From positions 4,278,001 through 4,342,000 of the forward strand of contig JAVHJL010000003.1 of assembly GCA_036971715.1 (NCBI GenBank): a stretch of DNA of 64,000 nt, given 5' to 3'. A model generated the notes under the pieces. The model saw only the letters and a list, made by a program, of their open reading frames with translations, did no database searches and had not been told where the DNA came from. The DNA comes from Arthrobotrys musiformis (lineage: Eukaryota; Ascomycota; Orbiliomycetes; Orbiliales; Orbiliaceae). Below, in pieces: positions 23,697-34,900 of this stretch. The position numbers were made by a program, and so were the translations under genes. Position 1 is the first letter of the stretch. Each line of letters opens with the position of its first letter.

Positions 23697-23843
23697 GTTG
23701 GGCTAAACGATATAAAAAGATACGTAAAGAGAAAGTGCTACCGGTTTTAAAAATTCAAGATCTCTTGGAAAAGCTTGACTTGAACGTAGGAAATAAAAAC
23801 AGAAGTCGCAGGAAATTTGAGTGTAAATATGCTAATCTGATAT

Positions 23844-23861
23844 CCTCCCCTCGAGGGGAGG
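23844..23861. promoter_or_regulatory. 18-bp palindrome of two STRE-like cores upstream of the carbonic anhydrase gene
   Basis: CCTCCCCTCGAGGGGAGG is a perfect palindrome 148 bp upstream of the carbonic anhydrase start. It contains CCCCT and its complement AGGGG back to back, the core bound by Msn2/Msn4/Seb1-type C2H2 stress regulators. Binding here is inference. Confidence 0.45.
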
Positions 23862-24695
23862 GAGGAGAGTTATTATATATACTCCCTGCATACTCCTAAT
23901 TATAAGAAAAACATAATTTACGACTTGCATTCGGCGATATCTACTGCCATTTGATTGCGCCTAGAAGTTAAACGGGATGTAGAAGAGAGTTTTGCGATGC
24001 GACAGTTTTTGGGAGAGCATTTTCTTTTCGTGGAGCCAAGCTTTGGGATATTGACTGCCTTGAGGTTATAACATCTTGCCTGGAAGGAAAGCGTTGTTTT
24101 GTTGGAAGGGCCGCAGGAAATGAGGAGTCTTGGCGTTAAAAGCCCTGAAGATCGTAGCCTGGAAGAGCAGACTTTAAAGTACTTTTGAGGAGATGCTGGC
24201 GCTGGGCAAGCTGGGCAATCTACTCCGGTTGGTTCAAACGCCCTTCACGATAGTTCATCAAGGCGATACGGGGTACACGGAGGAGAATATTCCGGTCGGG
24301 ATTCGGGCAGTGCTGAACCGCTATTGCTGGATTTCGAGACTCACCGCCTTCAAAGCCAAGCTTCCTTCGAAGTTTAATTGTGAAGTATGTTTCGAAACAA
24401 CAGGCGACTTCATAAACACACAGGCAAGAAATTTATGAACCAGCAGATATAGCAGCAATGTCTATGGACAATTCTCTCCTTAAATATTGAATCCCTGCAA
24501 TCTATTATGTTTAATGGAGGCATCAGGTGGTTATTCTGAGCATTTGCTGACGACAGCGAACTGCTTTGTTGTATTTCTTGCGTTGCCAGCCGCCCAAGAT
24601 CCGATCGGAAAGCACGTATGAAATGGCACCAGCCTTGGCATCCTCTCATGATCCTTCTCCTTGCCTTTTGCAGGTGTTCTAATCACTACTCAAAA

Positions 24696-26459
24696 ATGAC
24701 GGCCGATTCTTCAGTTGATCGCCGTGCGCATGCCAATGGCACAGCCTCCGAATCAACCCCTTTAATTGAACCGTCTACTGACGTACCGCCCGCTGGCGAA
24801 GTCTCGCGTGCAAGGCTATGGTCCATCCTGGGCGCTACATGGGTATAGCTACCCAGAGCTTTCTGTTACACGATATCGGATTGTAATCTAATCTAATCCC
24901 CGCGGGTGTTATTAGGTCGGCGTTTTTCTAGCCTCACTTGATTCGACCATCATTGCGACTTTATTGGGTCCGATATCTAATTCATTTTCATCGTTTTCTA
25001 CGATCTCGTGGGTTGCTAGCGGGTATTTGATTACGAATTCGGCATTTCAGCCCTTGTCGGGTCGGTTAACCGATATTTTTGGCCGGCGCGCTGGGTTGAT
25101 TGCTGCCAATATCGCGTTCGGGACGGGGACGTTGATGTGTGGGCTTGCGAAGGATGAGAGTGTATTGATTGCGGGACGATTGATCGCGGGTGCCGGTGGG
25201 GGTTGTTTGAATGCTATGTCAGTAGATCCCTCTTACCTTGGTATTTAGCGCAATTGCTAATACAAACCTATAGTGCGACTTTTGTTGCTTCTGACCTGGT
25301 ACCACTTCGCCGTCGGGGGCTGTACCAGGGTCTTGGGAATCTAATCTTTGGCCTCGGTGCCGGGCTAGGTGGATGGATTGGCGGTCTGTTCAATGACTCG
25401 TCGCTGGGTTGGAGATGGGCTTTCCTTTTCCAGATCCCTATCATCATCGTCTCCGCCATAGCAGTTGCCCTTCTCGTTGATATTCCTATCAGGAATACGT
25501 CGGAAGGCGCCTTGCAACGAGTTGATTTCCTCGGAGCTGTAACTCTTGTGTCCACGCTCATCCTGCTTCTGGTGGGATTAAACACCGGTGGCAGTATCCT
25601 ACCATGGACCCACCCGTTGGTCCTCACAACAATCCCGCTCTCCCTCGCCATCTTCGTTCTCTTCATCTGGACGGAATCTAGAGCGAAGGAACCGATCATC
25701 CCCGTCCGTCTTTTCAAACTACGTACAACATGGTCCGCTTGTCTTACGAACTGGTTTTTCGTAATGGCCATCTACGCATTGATGTTTTACGGACCACTTT
25801 ATTTCCAACTGCAGGGTCATTCGGCAACGGAATCTGGTCTTCGGCTCCTTCCTAACGCTGTAGGTCTCTCCGTGGGGTCGTTATCCAGTGGGTATATAAT
25901 GCGTCATACGGGACGATACTACGGCTTGGGAATTTGGATCAACACCGCGTTTGTAACGGCCATCGCTGTCATTACTACATTCACCTTCGCTACCACGGAC
26001 CTCCCGCAGTACCTGACTTTCTTCTTCGTCGGCTACGGTTACGGCGGTATGTTAACCGTAACGCTGATCGCATTGATATCGAGCGTAGACCACGAATTCC
26101 AAGCCGTCATCACATCCGCGAGTTACGCGTTCAGAGCGACGGGTAGTACCATCGGTGTCACCGTCGCCTCCGCGGCATTTCAGAATGTTCTCAAAGGCGA
26201 GCTGGAGAGAAGATTGGGCGGGAAGGGGTCGGAGGCTGAGGATGTCATCCGAAGGGTTAGGGAGAGTTTTGAGGAGATATGGAAGGTGCCTATTGAATGG
26301 AGGGATGATGTGTTAAATGCGGAGATGGCGGCGTTGAGGTCGGTCTTTTTGGTGGCTTTGGGGTTGGGGGCTATTGGGTGGATTGCTGGGAGTTTCCTTG
26401 GGCATCATAGATTACATACTACATTGAATAGAGAAGATGCGCATGAAGAGGATGAGTAG
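24696..26459 (+). CDS. MFS transporter, DHA2 type, Fnx1/Vba-like
   Basis: Proton-coupled major-facilitator protein with about 14 membrane segments. Exons 24696-24842, 24916-25217 and 25274-26459 give 544 residues. The N-terminal tail MTADSSVDRRAHANGT is followed by the first helix joined across intron 1 (LGATW to VGVFLASLDSTIIATL). The motif SWVASGYLITNSAFQPLSGR and the loop RLTDIFGRRAG are characteristic of the vacuolar basic amino acid transporters Vba1-3 and Fnx1/Fnx2. A vacuolar amino-acid or drug-export role fits the family; the substrate is not determined by sequence. Intron 2 starts GTCAGT. I chose the ATG at 24696 because the frame's upstream extension lacks conserved sequence. The gene diverges from the carbonic anhydrase gene over about 1 kb. 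Confidence 0.87.
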
Positions 26460-26902
26460 ATGGTTTACAGGGACTGGTATTCTAGACATAACACAGCGAA
26501 TATATTGAGGCTAGCGAGTATATATATACGATACATGGGACACAAAATGCATACAATTAAACCTTTGAGAGATGCTTTACGATCTGAAGCGTAGTGGAAA
26601 ATCCATAAGTAGTTGTGAAGGTTCTCTTATAATCTTAGCGTCGCGCCTAATACCGAAATGTATATGATAGTCTATTTGCGAAATTATTACCCTCAGCTAG
26701 CTATCTAGTATGACAACTTTCCAGACACGAGGCGTCCTTCATATCACCCTGCCCGTCTTTGCAGTGACAAAACTTCATGGTCTAATTTACAAATACGGTG
26801 TATCCCGGAGATTAAGAGGATCACCGATTCGGTACTGGCGTATCTCCTGGATAACACCTACCCGTCACGCGGGTCGTAAGCTCCTTCTCCTCGATTGTGG
26901 CT

Positions 26903-27349
26903 TCACAACCAAAGTCTTCCGATCCAACCAAATCCTTGCATTTGGCTATCTGTTCGTCGTTGCAAAATTCTATAGTCCGTTGACGCCGGGTAGAGAGTCA
27001 TACAGTTAGCCATGTATTTCCGACAGGCTAGTTTTTATTACCTGTTAAGTGTTTGAAAGAATTGCCTGGAGGTACCTACCTTTGCGTGTCCCGGGGTTAC
27101 TAATCGGTTCGGGGTTATCGGTTGCTACGATCATTAAAGTCAGCGATACTGGCGGTAGTACGTTTACTTGGCCATGGTACTGGACTTACTCGTTGTGAAT
27201 TCGAAGCCGAACGACGTCGCCGTAGAAGTGTCGATGGGATCGGCAGCGGTAGCGGCCACAGTTTGGTTACGAGCCAAGGAACCGATATCGCGGAATGGCA
27301 GGGCTGCTACGGTTGAGACCAAGAAGAGGCAGTGGAGTAGGTATTTCAT
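26903..27349 (-). CDS. Candidate small secreted protein (exon model tentative)
   Basis: A clear signal peptide (MKYLLHCLFLVSTVAALPFR) opens a frame on the minus strand. A perfect GTAAGT donor at 27189, a CGCTGAC branch and a TAG acceptor at 27125 define a 65-nt intron. A second possible intron (27079-27028, GTAGGT to CTAG with branch CTTAAC) leads to a final exon ending at 26903. Exons 27349-27190, 27124-27080 and 27027-26903 sum to 330 nt, 109 residues. The mature part is Thr/Ser-rich, then basic, with two cysteines. If intron 2 is not spliced, the protein ends earlier at ILSNT. I do not recognise a family. The signal peptide and first intron are convincing; the 3' half is not. Confidence 0.4.
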
Positions 27350-28044
27350 CTTGTATGGGATTGCGGGTGGCTCGGAATTATTATATTGACGGAATAGTTG
27401 GAATGGATAGAAAAGGATATCCTCTAGCTCTACTAAAGACTTGAAAGAAAGATCGAAGTTCGATATCTATCGATAAGTTTTTTACCTGCCCAGTTGACTT
27501 GAGTAGTCGGGTTGATTCTCTAGAACAATTAGAAGCTCAAATAGTTGATCGAGCGGGCCGTATTTATATTCATGCATTTCCCTGAACATTCACGTAGTAA
27601 TTATATTAACCACACGAAGGCAGTAATGGGAATTAGATTCTGAGCTCCTGTTGAATATTCTGACGACATGATAAGTTCATGGAATTCACGGCTGCGGTGT
27701 TGGTATCCGCCTGCGTTCCATATACGGGCACCGGAATCTCGCAATATATTCGGTGTAACCCTGATACGTAGCCTCCTCCTACGGAAATAGTCTACAAAGT
27801 GTATTATGTTAAAAGATCAGTCTATAGTTAAATCATCCTGATCGTTATGTCGAGCCATACCCCCAAGGTATCCTAAGACTCGGGACGTCATGTTTCCCCG
27901 GCACGCCCTGAAAGTTCAATTGATCAAAGTGCTATCTTGATCAGCTTTCCTGGTTTGGTCGCAGCAAATAAATTATATAAAAAACATAAATTTCAAAGCC
28001 CCGAGTCTATTTCCAGTATAATACTAATATTTCGTGAAGCGGAT

Positions 28045-28200
28045 TCAATACTTTGGTTCCTGGATGTTCCTGGCTAAGGTCAATGCGCGGCAGGTGCCAT
28101 TTTCGTGTGCACCTGGGCTGTCAACTATGGTTTTCTGAGACATTCCACAAACACATTCATCCTGAATTCCTTCCCAAATTTCAGCTGAACAGCATGCTAT
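28045..28200 (-). CDS. Cysteine-rich open segment, possible exon of a small secreted protein
   Basis: An open frame ending in a stop at 28045 has a dense cysteine pattern (CIACCSAEIW, then DECVCGMSQK and NGTCRAL). A possible acceptor TAG lies at 28203-28201. I could not find a convincing upstream exon with a signal peptide, so this may be a degenerate exon or chance. The D-x-C-x-C spacing recalls part of CFEM-type domains, but the rest does not fit. Confidence 0.2.
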   Translation of the reverse strand: MACCSAEIWEGIQDECVCGMSQKTIVDSPGAHENGTCRALTLARNIQEPKY

Positions 28201-28643
28201 GCAATTAAGACCGTGCAATAGACGGTAAAATCCGGTCACTAGCTATATATATTCCGCACATGTTATTTGCGGATGGCCAGCTGCCAGGAACATAGATTCC
28301 TCGAAGTAAAACGGATATCCAGGAGTCCAAATGCATGCAACATATGTATATGAATACAGTTGAGTCGAATTGGGTAGTTAGAGCCCTGGCGCATGTACGC
28401 AAGCACCTCTCCCCAATTCATCTGATCTTGTTATTAATAGCGTGTGCATATTGTGCCATACCGGCATGGGTCGGTATCTGCCAAGCCCTCGTCGGTGTTG
28501 GCTAGAAAGCTTCGCCTACGCCTGCATGAACCGTTGTGCTGACAAATATCTGTAGGCCCATGTCTAACCACCCCTTTGGTCGATTTCTCAACATCGAACT
28601 CCACTCCTCCGCAGAAAATAATTTGAAATTATCTACCAAATGG

Positions 28644-29032
28644 CTAGTGCCCCTGAGTCGAGTCGACTTGGGCGTCGGTTGAGCCGTCGATGCAGTTGAT
28701 ATTCCACGGCCAGTCGACGCTGCAAAGCGGGCCAGGGCAGACACACCGCTTCGATTTCCGAGAACTTTCGACTAGTTCTGAAAATTGGTAAATGTTACTT
28801 TAAGCTGCTCTCGTGGCTATAAGGTATATTGTCTGGGTTCTTAAGAATTAATTCAATTACCTGGCTCGATTCCCTCGTCGGCATGGTTTCCTGCAGTTAG
28901 CACTTTCAATGGCTCCCCTTTGCTGGAAACGCTAGCTGCCATTGATATTGACGTTGACGTTTGAGGGCTTACCGGCAGCGCCCCCGCCGACGCCGTCAGA
29001 AGCAGCGTCAAGATGGCGAATGTGTGGATCAT
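28644..29032 (-). CDS. Candidate small secreted cysteine-containing protein (exon model tentative)
   Basis: The ATG at 29032 opens a signal peptide (MIHTFAILTLLLTASAGALP). A GTAAGC donor right after it and a GCTAACTGCAG branch/acceptor define a first intron; a second donor GTAATT at 28860 can join an acceptor at 28771 or a few bases before it. With the acceptor at the second of two close AGs, the frame reads SKVLGNRSGVCPGPLCSVDW and ends at a stop 28646-28644, giving about 71 residues with three cysteines. With the first AG the frame stops at once or becomes Arg-rich. The signal peptide is good; the C-terminal frame is a choice among alternatives. No family recognised. Confidence 0.35.
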
Positions 29033-29734
29033 GTTGCTTATTACCTTAGCCGTATACCGTCATATGTATAGATGTAAACCGTATAACCCACAATCACGAT
29101 TTTATCTCCGAAAAATTGTGGGTCGCCCGAGTTAATTTTGACCATCGACCTCCTGCATAATAATGTGCTTACGGCCTATATTTGAGAATGCTCGTGTGCG
29201 TACATCGATCTGTAGCTCGCGGGCAAGGTTCGTGTTGTCCGTTTGATTCCTCGCGCCATTTGATTCGATATGTGCCAGACCGCGAGGCTATTTGGCCTCT
29301 GGCTTTGGGAGACGCCATATCAATTTCCATGCTAGGGTAGATAGAAATGCGGCGCTGTGTACGCGTATATACTATGTATACTACATTGAGTTCTGCGCGA
29401 TGTTGGCACGAAGGGTCGCCATTTGTGAGGCCAAACCGAACCGGGATGTTGATAATTTGTCGTAGTGGGCCAGTTAGTTCTCCTTATCTGGCTTACTTTC
29501 TCTAGCATCCATGGATCCAGGAGTTCAAATTTTGGATTGAAGCCGTCGAGACAATATTCTAAACAAACAAAAATTAAAAAAAGGAGCATTAACCCCGACA
29601 ATCGGATAGCTGAGTTCATCCGTCTTAATAATCAGCAATTCTACCGGTTTCCCTTCTCCGTTGGCGTAGTAATCTTCGAGTCGAATGCACTCTAGTTTTT
29701 GGGGCCGCGCTTTGCATTTCGAATTGATTGCATC
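29033..29734. other. Divergent intergenic region
   Basis: About 700 bp between the candidate secreted protein (minus) and the MsrB gene (plus), so a likely two-way promoter. No TATA box that I would assign, and no repeat. Confidence 0.35.
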
Positions 29735-30744
29735 ATGGTGAGAATTTCAAATATTGCAAATACCCACAGCCACCACGGCTTCGCCATCGGATCTAGAACT
29801 TCCGCTTCGATTTCAATTGCCAGTCGGCGCGCTATCAGTCTCAGGTCTATAAATCTCTCGTTCATTGCCATTCAACGCCTCTCTTTAACCATACAGACTC
29901 GTTCACTATCATCGAATATTCTACCACTCACAAAATCAAAGTTAAACTCAAAGTCAAGGCCCCCGCAGCAGTATCTACCCCGCCTGCCCTCTTCAGTGCC
30001 GCTCTATTCAAATATCCAACCCCACCGCCATCCCACCACGACTTTTCAACCCGCCAAGATTCGGTCTCCACTGAACCCGATCACCCTTTCCTCTCTCCCT
30101 TTTATAGGACACTTTTTCTCAACATCGGCAAAGACCGGGATTGATTCCAGAGACATGGCTACCGAAACAGAGACTTTTGCCGTTGAGAAGACGGACCAGG
30201 AGTGGAGAGCCGTTCTTTCGCGAGGTAAGCCTTTTAAAATGCACCGGAATTTCTTGGGCCGGCCTGCAACATGGGCACGACATCATGCATCCTGCAATGT
30301 CGCTCAAAAATACGCCCCACGCGAGACTCGTGTCACAGAAATTGCCGGAAAATTGTAATTTAAACCCATATATATACTCAGCATCTAACATGGAAATTAG
30401 AGCAATTCCGTATCCTCCGCCAGAAGGGAACAGAGGCACCAGGTAGCGGCGAATACGACAAGTCCTTCGACTCCGGCACATACAACTGTGCCGCCTGCGA
30501 CTTCCCGCTCTACAAGTCGACCACAAAGTTCAAGAGCGGCTGCGGATGGCCCGCGTTCTACGAGGGTATCCCCGGAGCTATCAAGAGGAACGAGGATAAC
30601 AGTTTTGGAATGACGAGGACCGAGATCGTCTGTTCTAACTGTGGAGGGCACTTGGGACATGTCTTCAAGGGAGAAGGGTACAGCACCCCGACCGACGAGA
30701 GGCATTGCGTCAACAGTGTCAGCTTGAAGTTGGAGAAGCAGTAA
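29735..30744 (+). CDS. msrB: Peptide methionine-R-sulfoxide reductase (MsrB)
   Basis: Reduces methionine-R-sulfoxide in proteins, repairing oxidative damage. The catalytic part is encoded by 30155-30224 joined to 30401-30744; the intron has a GTAAGC donor and TCTAAC branch. The MsrB fold is complete: two zinc CxxC pairs (NCAACDFPLY and VCSNCGGHLGH), the block SGCGWPAFYE and the catalytic Cys in RHCVNSVSL. From the ATG at 30155 the protein is 137 residues, the usual length of a cytosolic form. The frame is also open upstream through an ATG at 29735, adding 140 residues rich in Arg, Ser and Ile with almost no acidic residue until just before MATETET, which resembles a mitochondrial presequence. 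I give the longer span; either start, or both, could be used. Confidence 0.85.
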
Positions 30745-31902
30745 ATACTTAACCTGATCGGATATCGGGGTCAGAATTTTATGGGCCGGCGGCGCGCCGG
30801 CGGTTGCTTCTTGGGCACATTCTCTTTCTTTTCTTTCGTTTTTTACTGGTGTTTCCTGTAGATTGATAACAGATGTGTATGGCGATGAGGGTTTAGCGTG
30901 GAGTCTGATGAATGCAAAGTTGGATATTTAATATTAATATTTCAAGGAAGCCGCCGATTATCGGTCTCGTGGCCGTTGTTTTGTGCTAGAATTATAAATA
31001 TCAATATATCGGTATTGGGCGATATCCTGGTAGTATTTACCGCGTGTGGCCGGCCACAGCTACGCAACTGTACGTATACTTAACGACATACCTATATCGT
31101 AGGTGCAAGCTCCTACGCTGACCAAATAGATGTACTGGGTTGGTACGATACTTACGAGCCACCCGCGATTCAGCCTGGCGCAGTGACCGCAAGCCGACTA
31201 ACGGCCGACCTTCGAGCAGTGGTCAATGCAACGTCCCCGTTGAGGCCGAGAAATTGGGGGGCTTGGCTTACAACACACAATCTACAACAAATTTGCAAAC
31301 CGTCTACGAATGGAAAGCAGCGCGATATGTGTCCTGATACTGTTGAGAGTGATCTACTGGATCATAAACTCTCACGATCTGGTGTAAATTCTGCTACATA
31401 TCCTCGCCACGAACTGAGCCCCGAGGCCGAAATCACGATATCAAAGGAATTGAAGATGAAGCTCCCGGTCCTGTCGGGATATCGATTTAGGCGCTACCGG
31501 CCCCGTCGGGATAGTTTCGATCATTTCTACCAAGTGCGAGATGCGACCTCACGTTCAATTGATTATACATCCAATACCTTTGTCGAATCGGCCGCGGCCG
31601 CGTTTAAAGCGCTTATAGCCGTCTATGGTCGCACCGTGGCATATATCTTTCTCTTCCATAAACGGGGTGCCTTCGACGACTCTCTCTCCCAGGATTGCCA
31701 CTATGGGGGTATACCCTCTCTAAACCCCATTCCGCCCTACAATTGATGGCTTCATTCTGTAATATTTGCCGCAGGGCCCACCGTAGGCTGCCTATGTTCA
31801 AGCCTCGTATGTATTTTCGGTTTAATCTTCCGTTTCAATATCGTTTCCACAGTTGCGTAGCGATTTGAATTCAAGCGGCCCCCAATAATCACAACAACAA
31901 CC
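30745..31902. other. Intergenic region with a weak open frame
   Basis: About 1.15 kb between MsrB and the large secreted protein. A frame at 31183-31746 has a first ATG only at 31327 and would give about 139 residues, with no domain, signal peptide or intron signals. I treat it as probably non-coding. A GC-rich near-palindromic stretch around 30784-30803 lies in the likely MsrB 3' UTR. Confidence 0.35.
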
Positions 31903-34900
31903 ATGCGATTGATTGGGACGCCGACGTGGGTAGCTTTACTCGCGTTATCACAGTTTTCTAGTGCTGCGAGGGTTGATTATCCGAGGAGGCCTAGATATCT
32001 AGATCTAGAGCGAGAGCTTACTACGACTACCTCTACGACAACTATCACGGATATAACGACACTGCTTTCGACATCTACGCGGCCATGTGGATCTACTGCT
32101 ACGGCTGGAGGAGGAGGTAATGGGAGCAATGGAGGAGGAGGAACTAGTGGTGGTAGCAGTAATGGAGGGGGTACTAATGGGGGTGGTACGGGAACCGGAA
32201 CTGGGACCGGTACCGGTACAAATGGGGGATCTGGAACTCAAACTGGGACCGCTAGTGGGGGAAGCACTGGTACCGGGACTAGTCCTACTGTAACGAGGTC
32301 TGCAGGTAAAATAATTATATCCTTTGTTGGGTTTATGAAAGAGTATGGTCTAATACACTTTATCAACAGGAACCACGGGCAGTGCAACCAGTTCTACGAT
32401 TACAATCACCGATTCTCCAACAACCACGGCGGCAACAGACCGTTTCCGCCTCGTGGCTACTGCTGAAGACGGCTCACTTTCATACGTTGCCGTCAACTCC
32501 GCAAACTATGCCGTCGTCACACCAAGCCCACCACCCTACTTCTATAAATTCGACATGTCCGGCACCGTTAGACAGCTTGCTGCTGATCCACAAATCTTAT
32601 ATGGCGTGCTGACAACCAACAGAAAACGGGACCTACGGAGCCGCCAAGCGGCAGACGTAAAAGGTGGACATATCGGCGGAGCACCCTCAGTACCCCCCGG
32701 TGCCGTCGGGAACTTTACAATTTCAATGTCGGATCCGGATTCCGATTTCTTCGAGGTTGAGATGAGGGTTGAAGGAGTCCTGGCTGAATTTGCGACGAAC
32801 TGTAATTTCACCGATAGTGGACCGTCAGAGGCGTTGAATATTCTTTTTGGACTGGTGCCTTCGGATTATAACTGTACTCGATTGAGGTTGGGTGGGTATA
32901 GGCCGAGTGCTAATCCTTCGACACTGTTGTCTAGTCGGACTACTGGAACTGGAACTGGAACGGGTGGAACAAGTGATACCAATACAGGAACAGGAACAGG
33001 AACCGGAACCGGAACCGGGACGAATGGTGGAACCTCAGTCACAACATGTCAAACTCCAGTGCCGGAAAACACCGCCCTCGAGTGCCGTGGAAGCGATAAT
33101 AGTACCGCTCGTACCGCCAACGGACGAGAATTCTTACTCTGTCAAGGTGAAGTCCGACTGGATAGCTTGAACCTTCGAACTATTGCAGATGTCGCATACC
33201 CGATTTGTCCGTTGGAGTGTGGGAATAATCTTCAATGCGAAGGATTTATCTATGATACGACGCAGAATAGGTGTTACCTGCTGTCAACGGTATCCGGGAC
33301 CCCGGTCCTAAGTCTCGAATATTACATGGGAATCTTCAAATGTAACGATGTTACTACAACCGCCTCGGCGACATCGAGTTCTAGCAGTGGGGGTGGAGGG
33401 GGAGGAGGCGGTGGGAGTAGCTCCTCGGACACCTCCTCGACCGACAGCTCAAGTTCGAGTTCGAGCGAAAGCTCAAGCTCGTCGACTTCCCCGACGCCAA
33501 CCGTCAGATGCTATAACCAGATCTTGGAAAACAACGACTGGCCCAGCTCGTGCGACCCAGGAGCCACCACGGCAATTTCAAGCACGATTGTAACCACCAC
33601 CTCGGGCACTGTAGCATACGCTGCAGCATACTGCTATAATACCGAAGGCCCCCAACCACCCGGAACATTCGACCTTGGCCAGTGTACGGACCAATGCGTG
33701 GCGCAATCGGGGTGTAAAATGTTCTCGATGGGCGCTGGCGGCGAATGCACTACGTACACCACCGTCAACGACATTGTTTGGGGCAACGTCCAAAGTGATA
33801 GTTCGAATGTCGTCGCAGCTATGCTTTGCGATGACCTCGGAGATCCAAGCGTCTGCTGGAAACCCGTGACCGCCAACGATGCTAACAATTGTCCAAGCGG
33901 CTATACCATGTCGAAATTTACTGGAGAAGGTGATCAAAGTATGGACGTCTGCTTACCACCGACATTTGACCAGGAAAGCGGTATGAACGCTATATATAGT
34001 TGCAGCCGTGATTGTTTCTACTACCCCGATTGTTATGGATTTTACATCAATCCAGATCAAGGTATTGGGTGCACACAGTTCACATCAGCCGCGGATATTA
34101 CAGGAGCATTGAGCTTGGCTTCAAGTTTTCCGAATTTGATCCTCGGTATCGCGCGGTGTAAAGATCTGACACTGGAAAACTGCGGTCTATCTCTGGGAAA
34201 TTACGTATGGCAGCGGTGCGAAACCTACGCGCAGACTATAGAACAGGAACTGGGGGACGGGCAAAGCTTCAGATTGTGCAAGTTCCAAAAGAGAGGCATG
34301 GATTCGGTGTACTCCACAATCACTGCTGCTACTGTCCTGATTTGTGCGCAATATTGTGGGATGCTTGAGAATTGCGATGTCATCACTTGGAACAAGAAAA
34401 CTCTGGAGTGTACCGTCGGTACGACGATAGCCGCGTCGAGCTCGGCACAAGTCGATATGGATTTCATATCCGGATGGCTGAGATGCTCAGCGAAGATAGA
34501 CAATGCTTGCATCACTCCGAATGATATGTCAAGTAGAGCGTGCGACACAGGTTCTACCTCGGGCTTCGGGTACGCGCAGGATAGAAGATCCTTCAGGTTT
34601 TGCACGGGAGCTGAATATACCGGAAGCGCCCTCATCTCGCAGACTAATTTACTCGACAGTGTTACGGGGTGTGCTTATTACTGTACGGTCCAGGGGACGG
34701 GGTGTATCTACTTTACGTGGGATTCGGCGGCGAGCATATGTTACCTCTACTCCAACTTCGGCACTCAGAACACGAATGCTCCCGCAGGCACGATGATCGG
34801 GTGGACTTTGTGCAATGACGGCAAGCCCGGAGTTTGTGGTACAGGGTATACAGCAAGCCGAATGGCTACAAAGCTTTGCCCAGACAATACCGAAATAATC

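Noticed and set aside
25268..25771. 167-codon minus-strand frame inside the MFS transporter
   Set aside because: Antisense shadow of a conserved transporter exon.
30784..30803. GC-rich hairpin after MsrB as a bacterial-type terminator
   Set aside because: The palindrome is imperfect and the genome is eukaryotic; no function assigned.
12878..31000. Secondary-metabolite cluster suggested by an MFS transporter near other enzymes
   Set aside because: No core synthase (PKS, NRPS, terpene) or cluster regulator is present; the transporter resembles vacuolar amino-acid carriers.
31183..31746. 187-codon frame upstream of the large secreted gene
   Set aside because: First ATG is well inside it, with no domain, signal peptide or splice context; kept only as a remark in the intergenic entry.
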